From contig OX387198.1 of assembly GCA_947561715.1 (NCBI GenBank), positions 434,001 to 498,000 of the forward strand: a stretch of 64,000 nt of DNA. Direction: 5' to 3'. This document shows, piece after piece, positions 1-10,800 of the stretch. The notes under the pieces were generated by a model that was given only the letters and a program-made list of their open reading frames with translations, was not told the origin of the DNA and ran no database searches. Position numbers and translations under genes: made by a program. The first letter of the stretch is position 1, and each line of letters begins with the position of its first letter. The stretch is from Ascidia mentula (Eukaryota; Chordata; Ascidiacea; Phlebobranchia; Ascidiidae).

Positions 1-107
1 GTCACACACTTGTGGCGCATACACGAAATATTGGAAACACCATATATATTGTTCGTAAAATGTTTCTTTTTTCCTGAAAATGACTTGATATAATAATAAA
101 TATTTAC

Positions 108-461
108 CACAGGGAAATGTCGTCCCACCGGTGTAGTTGCACACGAGGACGACGCAATCTCTCGGTCCACGACCTGAAACACAACAACATTCTATTTTGA
201 CGCAATAAATACAAATAATGTCACCTTGTTTCAAAATACTTGATTAAAAATGCGAAGATGGATTTAGTTTCAGTTTCAAGAAAATTTCGACACAAATTTA
301 AACCGACTCAATATTGAAACGAACTTACCGCAGTAATCCGACGGATCGAGGGTTAAAACTCCACCAAATAATGAACAGATTAAAACCAAAGCAGTGACGT
401 AACGAACCAGCACTACGTCACGAATTTTGTGACGTAGAACACAGAGATTTAGCATTTTCAT
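108..461 (-). CDS. Adhesion GPCR type A, copy A1, first two coding exons (rest outside window)
   Basis: Two exons of a minus-strand gene are visible. Exon 1 (329-461) starts at MKMLNL and encodes a signal peptide with a hydrophobic core VTALVLICSLFGG, then LDPSDYCG. It ends at a GT donor in phase 1. Exon 2 (108-173) encodes a Cys-containing segment (CVVLVCNYTGGTTFPCG) and also ends in phase 1. An in-frame upstream ATG exists at 479, but the matching codon is out of frame in A3, so I start at 461. The exons match exons 1 and 2 of A2, A3 and B almost codon for codon. The remainder of the gene would lie left of position 1, so its integrity is unknown. Confidence 0.75.
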
Positions 462-2837
462 TCTCAAGTGGGGGAACATAATTGCGGTAACCTTTAGAAA
501 AACCTGTGTATTTAATAAAGTGTAATTGTAATATTAAGTTTGTCGGCTTTAACACATTGAACTACACAAGTATTTCTCCTTCAACATGTTGCATTTCCAT
601 GTGGCAAATCACCTCATCATTACATAAATGATTCGCTTCGTACGAATTATATTTCTGTAACAAACTCCGTGACTTCCCAGCCATTGCGCGGATCACTAAT
701 GAATTGTCATATTACGTCATTAAATTTTTCCACATAAAAAACAGTCAACATTATAAATCTCACTAAAAAGATTAACATTTTTTGGGTGCGTCATTGTAAC
801 GTTTAAGGATATAATGGATAAGCGCGTCACCAGTTTATAAAAGTTTGAAACCACTGATCTAAGCAATGAGCAGGTGCTGTACGGCGTAAATATTAACACC
901 CCTGCACCTCTTGTTGTACGGCGACTAACCTCAGGCTTCAAACTGATCTGCAGTCGCAATTCACTGCGTATTCATTCAGCAACTTGCGTAAACTCGTGTG
1001 GCTTCAGTCTCGTTGCGTTGAAAATTTAGTTGGAATGTTGATGACGTGAAAGGAACATCGCGCGTGTTTTCGGTATTTCTCTACTTAAATCCGCTCCTAT
1101 TACCTCGCATTGTTATATTTTCGAATCGCGTTTTCGTGTTTTCTAAATGTCTCCATTGTTACGTCACTTGAATCTGACGGAAGCGCTCTCATTGACATTT
1201 CGTCTCATCGCAGTTGGAAACAAAGCCACCATATTTGATCGCATTTCTATCTATTACACGAGTAACCGCCGCTGTGAACCGCTATGACTTGTCACTACCT
1301 TTCTGCACATTCTGTACATTACAAAGGTAAATGTATTGCACAAATGTACAGAAATCAACGATCAGTCATCGGTAAACAATAAACTCCTTACAGAGCTTCA
1401 AAAAATATCATGCGATATAAAGTTGACAGAATCAAATTAAAAAGAACAATATCTTCGAACGCTGTACAAGATAACGTATCAATCCGCAGTGCTGTAAATG
1501 ATCACAACATTATTACAACACACAAACTTCATAAACATTTAGTTTTGAGTTTTTCAATGAGATCCAAACAGAATCAGAAACTTCGGAATTCTCCAAGATT
1601 TTATACAGCCCCAAGTATCTGTGAAAATGATACAACTGAATTATCAAAAAAAATACGAACTTTAATTAAAGATCAGTTTGATTTTTTTGGGGGGACATAT
1701 TTAAATGTGCAATCCGATGTGTTATTGAATGTGAAATCAAGAAAACCTCCAGATCGAACCTCCACAATGCACATGGTTTACAAAGAGTTGATAAAAATGG
1801 CGGGAGGCAAAAATGTTGCGCACAAAAGTAAAAGAAAGTACATTTTCACTTCGCTTCGTGCGCAAACAACTCTTAGGTACGAGTATAAGTGCTGTGACAA
1901 AGTTGTTTGTTTGTAGAAATCAAAGTGGATTTGCTGCAAATAAATTCTGCTCTTCACATAAGTGAAAAATGTTACACTGGGAAGGAGTCTGTGCAAAGGC
2001 TGAACGACATAAGGTTAAAATCACCGCATTCACTGGAAACGCATTTGTTTCATATTCTTAACACAGTTATTTCATACAGTGACGTGACAATGGGCAATAT
2101 TAGAGAAAATAATGCAGAAGCGCGACTACTTCTGGTAGCGTGAATTGTGACGCACGCACTGTCGCATGACGTCATAATTACTGTTTAGAATAGACTGAAA
2201 ACGCGTTTATTACGTCATATGTACAACAATAAGAGTTACAGAGACACACGTGGGCAAACGTCAGATCTGTGCCTTTACGAATTCTACAACATTATGGAAA
2301 AATTACGACATGGGATGATTTGAACCAACGGAATATTTTTTTATTTCAATTAATCTGTTCTTCTGACACAATTAAACGTTTATTTTACCGTTGTTAAGCC
2401 CGCTATTCGTCTTCATTAAGTAAATGGATCACATTTGGTTGTGACAATAGGAATAATTGCCAGGAACCAAAACAGACACAATTTGCTTGGCCATGTGTGT
2501 TGTACTGTTGTTTGTCTCCAGGTAATAAGCGTTGCTCGCATTTCGCATTGACAAAGATTTTCAATCGAAACATTTGCAAATTAATTTAACAACAGTTGTG
2601 TAGACTTTTGTCCCAATAAGGGTTAGGATTATTTGACGATAACATTGACAAGTGCGTATTTCTATAAAAATAAATGCATGATTTTAAACCGAAGTTCGAC
2701 ATTTTGTTGCGGTAAGTGCTAAAATGTGGAAAAGAAAAATTAAAATCCAATCACAAAACAATTCTGCCATGAGTTTTCAAACGATTTTTTTCTGACGGGG
2801 ATTGGATGTTGATTTTCCCGCCAACTCGTGCCGGTAT
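462..2837. other. Upstream module U, copy 1
   Basis: About 2.3 kb lies between the A1 start codon and the 3' end of Bfrag1. It is repeated at 15907, 29211, 45528 and 54924 with high similarity, so it is a unit of the tandem array. It contains many ACGTCA/TGACGT motifs, a TTTATAAA sequence near 834 and the conserved block at 2138-2270. A 168-codon plus-strand reading frame at 1410-1916 is broken in the other copies and I do not accept it as a gene. No other coding signal is seen. Confidence 0.6.
2138..2270. promoter_or_regulatory. Conserved CRE-bearing block, copy 1
   Basis: This stretch of about 133 bp is almost unchanged in five places in the window (copies at 17565, 30512, 47189 and 56568). 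It contains TGACGTCA, the palindromic core of a CREB/ATF site, and a second site TTACGTCATATG, followed by ACACGTGG (E-box-like). It lies roughly 1.7 kb upstream of the A1 start codon. A regulatory role is inferred from conservation only. Confidence 0.4.
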
Positions 2838-3510
2838 TTACGAAGCTACGGTGGTGGAGTAAGTGCTTGTGAGTCTTTGTGACTTGGATGGATCATCAGA
2901 TGAATATCGGAGCTTGATCCTGTCGTAGGATCGACCGACCGCCTCCTTTACCTCGCTTGCCAGCACACAATAAACCAGCAGAAGGAAGAATCCCTGGAGA
3001 CCGTTCAGGATGACGTTTATGTACATAAATACCACAGATGCTTCGTACGGTTGAACACCTGTTGTAACCAAAGAAACATGTTTGTAGGAAGTGGAAGGTT
3101 TGCAGCCTAGCTGGATCAGTCACTTTACCCGACATTACTAGGAAGTTGAATTAAATTATAAACAGGTTTGGCTGTGATTAAAGAACAAAAAACTGGATCA
3201 ATTTAAAAGCCAAAGAACCCTGGCAGGAAACATATTTTTCTCAATCAAAATCCACCATCTGAGTTGTCCACAGATCGTTTTGTGGAATTTAACATATAGT
3301 TATACAGGTTTGGCTGTTTTGCCAAAAAAAATTCACGAAAATCACTAATTGATGTTGGCCAGCATAAGCAATTACGTAAACGTGTGGCGTCATAGAATGT
3401 CCATTGTGTGAAGCGAAATAAATTGGAATCGGAACAAAGAACTTACTTGTGAAGAATGCAAAGATGAGGGGAACACCCAGAATAGGGAACAACATGAGGA
3501 AAACTTTCAT
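2838..3510 (-). pseudogene. Adhesion GPCR type B 3' fragment (Bfrag1)
   Basis: The last exon (2838-3058) is intact. It has an acceptor, TM7 (PYEASVVFMYINVILNGL), and a short tail ending STYSTTVAS and a stop, the same length as exon 11 of the complete B gene. Of exon 10 only 64 bp remain (3447-3510, end of TM6 with a good donor). Beyond this the sequence jumps into transporter intron sequence. TM1 to TM5 and the ectodomain are missing, so it cannot make a receptor. The same truncation is found in Bfrag4. Confidence 0.85.
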
Positions 3511-3747
3511 AAAAAAAACAAATGCACACAAAACAATAAAGTGGAAAGGGCAACAATCAAACCGTAAGGGTTATCCAGTCAGGTACTTACAAACACCTTC
3601 ATTATTATAAAACAGCATCGCGATCACGTCTTGGATTTGGCAGCGAAACAATCGTAATATGAAATACTGTTATGTGGTTTGTATCGACCAAGAAACTTAG
3701 TTAAAAACTCTAAGATCCAAATCCCACTGTTTTATGTTGTTGTTCAG

Positions 3748-5721
3748 ATTCTGGTGGTGTTTTACGGTTGCGCGTGCCTCGCCGTGGTCGGTCTCGTGGC
3801 ACACCTGGGAGACATTCTTATTGCAGCACTGAGTGTTAATGGGGTCATTATGGGACCAAGTCTGGGGCTTTTCACGATGGGTTGGGGATTTCCCTGGGTT
3901 AACTCAGTGGTGGGTATTGTGAGTTTTTCGTACAAACACTGTAGCCTAATGCAAAAAAAACATTGCTTTAACGTGGTTTTGTTACAACGCAATAGTTTCA
4001 AGTACTCGCAACACTTGCAGTAACTTGATGTCGATGAAATGAAGATAATATTTACAACCGAGTACCAGATTCTACTACAAACATCAAATCTTAGTCTCAT
4101 GTGGTTGTCAATTCCTGCCCTAACTATTAACATTTCCCCAACCTATACTTCAACCAAATATACCATACTGTATTAATACGTTGGATAAAAATCCGTTTGT
4201 CCGGTATTGTCGATTCATAGACAAATTCACAAACAACTCTGCTGCCCTTTGAATAAACAGACGGATACAAACAGTGCCGTTGCGCTATAACATTTAGTTA
4301 CATTCAAATTAAATTCCTTTGAAACTTCTTCATTCCATTGCCAGGGTGCAATAAGTGGAGTGGTTGCGGGGATTGCTGCCACAACCACGTGTGTGATAGG
4401 GAAACCACTTTATCCGATCCCAAACGACTACACAAGGAAGTTGGATCTGCAAATATCTGGTTGTGTGTTGGACGATATGAACACGACGTATGCCAACATA
4501 AGTGGTTTGTACAAACATGTGTTTCCCAGTCTCTCCAGGTTGTAGGCGAGAACCATTGACGAACTGTTTAGCGCAGATAACTTTTCCTCTCTATTAAAAA
4601 GTTACCAAACATTTTCACACTCGTAAATAACTTGTTGCCGATTTTACCAGGCTTAAAATTTAGTCAAATTTTAACCCTTCTCTGCACCAGAACAATTAAC
4701 ACTCTCGTATATTTCCAATTCTAATTTCACAATGTTGTTTCTGGGACGCCAAAAAAAAACGGTCAAAAATCTATAATTCATTTCCATAATTTCTTGCAAG
4801 AAGTGGGTGCGGTTCGTAGCAAGTAAGCAGAACGCCTATAATTTAAGTCTGGAACCATAGGCAACTAGACTGCAGGTCAGGCAACCTTTATTGACTAATT
4901 GCACCACTATCACGGGGACAAATGCCAGAGTGGCAACAAGCGACCCTGATATCATAAACAAATCAACATCATATAAACACGCACATACACGAACTACTAC
5001 CATGAACTTTTTGGGTCTTTTTAAGAGTTGTTTTTAATGTTTCAATAATTACATTTTTATCACTTACATTGCTTTTGTAGTTTTAAACGGAACCACAGAC
5101 GACCACAACCGACCACTAATAGCCGAAGTGTTTTCCCTGTCGTATGCATATTATCCATGTCTGGGGTTCCTTGTGGCTGTTCTGGTTGGAAATTTCGTCT
5201 CATTTTTGACAGGTTGACACGAAAACCACGTTTGTTTACCAGGACTGTACTTTACGATTACAAACGATGTTTATTTTTATATGCACCAAACTGGGTAAAA
5301 CCAAACTAAACCACCGCGGTTATATTACAAGACAGCTCAACTATTCCCAGATGCTGTAGCTTTCAATGCCCTGTTTGTAATGGAAATCACTACTACACCA
5401 GGTCACAAAGTTATTGCCTTGCCTAGATTTCTATGTTACATAGATTTATATGTGGATCAAGTTTGGCGAAAACTTTGTGACCCGGTGTAATAGTATCTAC
5501 CGTTCGTAATCACCACTTTGTATTTTCAAGTGAAAACCCAATAACACATGGTTTCAGCTAACGATAAAAACTGTCGGTCGATTACAAACAATCAAGCCAT
5601 AAGAAACGTATATCGTGTTTTTGTTGCAGGATTTCAAACACCAAGTGAATTGCCACCAGGTGTCACTATTGCGTTCTTTGATCATCCGTTATTTCGATGG
5701 TTGCCAGAAAAGGTATTGTGA
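3748..5721 (+). pseudogene. SLC5-family sodium/solute symporter 3' fragment (S1)
   Basis: Four exons of an SLC5A8/SLC5A12-like (sodium-coupled monocarboxylate transporter) C-terminal region: b 3748-3909 (54 codons, motif ALSVNGVIMGPSLGLF), c 4345-4504 (YP-loop and N-glycosylation-rich outer loop), d 5081-5212 (last TM, FSLSYAYYPCLGFLVAVLVG) and e 5630-5721 (GFQTPSEL to LPEKVL stop). Phases fit (0, 1, 1). The exon c donor is my inference, chosen because it keeps frame and matches family spacing. Exons for the first roughly two thirds of the transporter, and exon a seen in S2/S3, are absent. The putative intron between d and e has two stops that S2-S4 lack. The poly(A) signal position reads AATGAA here. 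Confidence 0.75.
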
Positions 5722-7859
5722 TGTAACAATTGTAAAAATTCATTCACACTGTCACGTGACAGATGCGTCACTTCCTTCGTTTCGGGATCGATTACTCACG
5801 TGACCGACGAAAGAGCGAATGCAAAGTTCGGAAGTCGAAATTGGATGATTACGTCACAACTGTAATTGTTGACGAAGAGTCGAAGTCAGTTTTAGAAGAA
5901 TGAAAAACTACTTTACAATACTGGTCTCCCGAATTCCCAACACTACAAAATAAGTCTGCTTCGGCAAAAGAACTTTCAAAATGTAAATTATCAATATGCG
6001 ACGTTTATAATTACGCACTTCCGTTGTTAAACTCGTGTTTGTTCCTATGTAGAAAGTGGTAGCGTCAATAAACAATACAGAAACAGGAATTGACGTCAAA
6101 GTGTTTTTTGTTTAAATTTAAACACGACATAATGAGAATTTAAAACAGTTAATGTGGAAATGTACACTTTGGACGTGTCTAATATTACTGAATAATATCT
6201 GACGGGATTTAATCAGCTGACATAGACATTGTAGCATCATTTGCATACAAAATAATGCGTTTAAATTTCAACACCACCAAATAATTGGAAAAACGTAGCG
6301 GAAACCTAATGTCCAGGCAACTAACAAACTAACGCAACATCAACTAACTGTTGTTGCAGGTGCAGCAAATACGTCATATTCCCGAATTATTACGTCATGA
6401 CACATGGTATTGTGGCTCTATTGTTTTAACAGCTGTCAGATAAATGTTGGTGTTTTTTTTTCATTTGTACCACGCAACCCACAGGTTTGAAGCAGGACCT
6501 TTGCGTTGCGTCCAATTAAGGTGCCTAAATGTCGGTAGAAAGCCAATGGTGACGTAAGTGATTTTGCTGGGGCTATAGCTTTAACTACAGACAATGTCCT
6601 TCAAATTTAGGCCTAATTTGGAAACACTGACACTCGCCTTCAATGATTTCAGTTGTGGACAATAAGGTTTTTAACTGTGCAAATATTTGTTATAAATCCT
6701 CAATTCCATAGTCTTAAAACAACTCAACTGACCACACACTTACTATGAACTTTAAATGCGGTATTCCGAATTCTGTACAACCACATTTATTACCAAAAGT
6801 TAAACCAATAAACTAGCAGAGGAAACAATTTCATGCACGCTTATTTGAATTGGATTAGTTACGGAGAAGGTTAATATGACAAATAAAATTATCGATATCA
6901 CTTTTCATTAAAAAGTCATTCTTCGACAACACAGAAGGGAAATGTTGAAAATAGTTGGTACACAAAATAAAGTACAGTATTTCAACATATCAACTGCACA
7001 GTTTGACTTATGACCTTTCATTGGCAGTTTGTAAATTTAATGTTATTTAAGCATTAAGTGTGCAACTCCATTAATTTTTATGCATATTTTAATCCATAAA
7101 ACACATAAGTCCAATCATTAGAAGGCAGCTAAAATACACCAAGATGTTCAATTGCACAGTCAGTTAGCTACATAACACAAGCATTTCAAATAAAAAGTAT
7201 TGAGCTTGGGAACAACTAAAAATACATGTTTACATACAAAAATGTGCCATGTTAAGAAAATAGAATGTGCCATAAACAAATTATGTTTTTCTATAATGAG
7301 CAGAACATGCATCAATTCACCAACCAAATCTAGCTTTGCAAAAAAACAAACATATTGCATATTAACAATAGTGGTGAAAATACTACAGATTTTTTTGTTG
7401 AAACAAATACATGGGAAGGAAAACACTAAAAACGCTTTCTCAATCAATACAACATCACACTTTTTACAAACAAAGATTTCATATCTGACAAGAAACCGGA
7501 CCAATGTGGTTTCTTGCCAAACGTTAGGCAGACCAACAGAAGATGATAACATGTGTTTTCTTCATAGGGTTCAAGATGTTGTTTGTGGTGTTAAGTAAGT
7601 AGGTGAATGTGAAGTTAGAAATATACACAATTATCAAAAGCCCAAGTTGGCGGCACAGGCTGTCAAAACAGCCTTCTATGAATGTTGGGTAAGCTTATGT
7701 ATGCCATGTTATGTAGGCTTATGTTAAAGTCAGTTGTTCTCATCATGATTTGCAGATTCAAGCTAAACAGAAGATAAAGCATTGGTAAAATTGTTGTATG
7801 GAACTACAAACAAACAGAATATTAGAAAGTCTTTGCTTTAAGAACAAAACTTTAAAAAC
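5722..7859. other. Convergent intergenic region between S1 and A2
   Basis: Both flanking genes end here, so this should hold two 3' UTRs. TTTATT at 6786-6791 (AATAAA on the minus strand) is kept in the A-del, A3 and A4 units and could be the A2 poly(A) signal, giving a 3' UTR of about 1 kb. Overlapping frames at 7160-7598 on both strands are neither intact nor consistent among the copies. No further gene is seen. Confidence 0.5.
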
Positions 7860-10800
7860 TTATTTTTGTGATTTTAAAATTATTTTTCCTTTCTTTGTTT
7901 TGTATTTTATGGGGCCTTGTGCAAGTAGGAGTTTTTGAGCAAAACCCGGGGCCACATATGGTTTGCTTGGACCAGGGCCTGATCCCTTGCCATCATTTCC
8001 ATGTTCAATATGTGCAGATTTTTCATGTTCTGTGTTTGCTGATTTCTTTTGTGCAGTGTGTGCTGATTTTTCATGTGCAGTGTGTGCTGATTTTTCATGT
8101 GCTGTGTGTGCTGATTTCTTTTGTGTGGTGTTTGCTGATTTTTCACGTGAAGTGTTTGCTGATTTCTTTTGTGCAGTGTGTGCTGATTTTTCATGTGCTT
8201 TGTTTGCTGATTTCTTTTGTGCAGTGTGTGCTGATTTTTCATGTGCTGTTTGTGCTGATTTTTTATGTGCAGTGTGTGCTGATTTTTCATGTGCTTTGTT
8301 TGCTGATTTCTTCTGTGCTGTGTGTGCTGATTTTTCATGTGCAGTGTGTGCTGATTTTTCATGTGCAGTGTGTGCTGATTTTTCATGTGCTTTGTTTGCT
8401 GATTTCTTTTGTGCAGTGTGTGCTGATTTTTCATGTGCTGTGTTTGCTGATTTCTTTTGTGAAGTGTGTGCTGATTTATCAATGTGTGCTGTTTGTGCTG
8501 AAATTTCATGTGCAGTGTGTGTTGATTTATCGATGTGTGGTAATGTAGGATCAGTGGTTGATTGACAGAGTGTGGTGGAGCGTGCAGGTTGTGATGAAGC
8601 TGAGCGAGTGCTGTTGGTTGTTTTGCTATGTTGTATGGTGCTCCCACTAGTGGTGAAGTTAAGTTTAGCCCGCTTCCACTTCCGTCTCATTGTCTCCTTC
8701 ACCTCATTGTTGAACACACAATAAACCAGCAGAAGGAAAAATCCCTGGAGACCGTTCAGGATGACGTTTATGTACATGAATATCACAGATGCTTCGTACG
8801 GTTCAATATCTATAACAGCAAGAAAAATGTGATGGATTTCCTTCGGATCCCTAAGTTTACTGACTGAGCTACCGGAGCACAGAGGTTTAGCGGGATTTTT
8901 TGGGATGTATATTATCTGATAGGAAGATATATAAATGATACCATACTTTGAAAAGAAATCAAACATTACATGAACTAATATTGCAACAGCAATGAAAGAG
9001 TTTGTCTTCTTACTTGTAAGGATTCCAAATATCATTCCCAAGCCAAGAACAGGAAATAGGAGAAGGAATGATTTTAAGGAAGCTCTGAAATCTTGTGCTG
9101 TGATTTGTTCCCTTCCACTTGTGTTGACCGGTCCGCCACGTAACTTGTGCATGAACCAGATGACACGCGCCGCAATCAGCACGTTTATGGTGAAGATGGT
9201 CACCAGTGGAAAGATGACTGATGTTTGATGTGTGCCATGCTGTGATGACACCCAGCACCTGACGTACTCATCGAAGTTGGTCATGTCCATGTACCTGTTG
9301 GTGGGAAACCCTACGACAGCTGTTCCAGCAACGAACAGGGCAGGAGTGAGCCACCCGATTGATAATTTCACTGCTGCCATTTTCCTTGGGTTGTTTCTGC
9401 TGATCGTCATAATGTGGTCAGTTGTCATGAGGAGAACCGTCATTCCCTCCAGTAACATCCAGGCACCTGATTATCATGAAACAAATCTTTAAGATTACCT
9501 ATATGATGTCATGGTGTTTGCAAGGGCTACAATTGCAGTAACTTCTCAAATGAAAACAAAAGATTGACAGCAGAGGTTAAAATTTCATGGTTTTACCTAA
9601 ACTTTAACCACGCATAAACTTTGATATTTTGAATAAAAACATTCCCACCAGTAGAGAGAAGAAAGAAATGTGTTGCCATGGTTACGAATTCACATGCTCG
9701 TCTGTTGCGGACAGCTGTGTCTTGAAAGAGAGTGACGATGTGAAAGCACATGAGGGAGATAGAGAGGTTTATCTGCACGAAGGTTCTGGTGCTGCGGACT
9801 TGCTTGCGAACCAACACCAGGATAGATATCGTGACAATCAGGGAGATGGCCGAGATCGATTCGGTGATGTAAGAGAGAAGCTGAAAAAATATTTGAGTTT
9901 CATTCCAAAGTTTTCTTTAATCTTGTGACTTTATTTATGTATTTGCTGTTCACTGTTTTAACTTGCCAAGAGACCAGCTATGGTCCAGGCACAATTGTAA
10001 CACCAATAATTTCTTTTTGATATAATGCCAATTAACATTATAAGGCAACACATCACAAAACTTGCCGTGACAGTCGAAGGTACTGTGTAAGCTCTAATGG
10101 AAAGTAGGACAGCAAAGATTGTTGTGTGGTTGCAGAAGCACGTTGCACTGCTTGTGTTGATGTGCACAGCATTGCAACCCGTAGTTTCAAACTTGTTAGT
10201 GTCAGTGTTCAGGAATCCACACTCCAACGTCACCAACTTAATTCTTGTGATTTGAAGTGTTTCTCTGTTTTGGATGTTTGAAGTGCTTCCAATGTTGTTG
10301 TGGTAAATGACAAACTTTAGCTGAGCAGATGTTTTACCATCTTGATTAAAAGCGGTGAAGCTGAGGAGTGGTGTGTTGGGTACTGGAAGAATTTGGTTCT
10401 TATAATCACCTTCAGCAACTTCACTTGTGTATTGTGAGGCAACAGTGTTAGATTCTGGCTGCAGAAGTTCAGTTTGAACGACTCTTTTGGAAGAATTGTT
10501 GACAGGTAAGGTAACATCATAGAAAGAGATTGTCGACAGTGAGCCAGACAGTGAATCTAGGGTATTGTTAACTTGGATTAAGATGTTTTTAGTGGAAACA
10601 TATCCTGGAACAGTTGACTGAGCATAAGTTATTGATGGAACATTAGTGGTTGTTGGTTGAACATTGGTGGTTGTTGGTTGAACACTGGAGGTTGTTGGTT
10701 GAACACTGGTGGTTGTTGGTTGAACACTGGTGGTTGTTGGTTGAACACTGGTGGTTGTTGGTTGAACACTGGTGGTTGTTGGTTGAACACTGGAGGTTGT

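Noticed and set aside
1410..1916. 168-codon plus-strand frame in module U
   Set aside because: The same region in copies 2, 3, 4 and 5 has frameshifts, stops and a deletion. There is no recognisable domain.
7160..7598. Overlapping frames of about 130 codons on both strands, 3' of A2
   Set aside because: The counterparts at 28460, 36590 and 61660 are shortened or broken. Best explained as 3' UTR or intergenic sequence.
7868..8565. Long plus-strand frames over the A2 tail array (and at 37199-37909, 62163-62551)
   Set aside because: They are shadows of a 24-bp coding repeat, which keeps all frames open. The minus-strand frame has splice sites and the 7TM domain.
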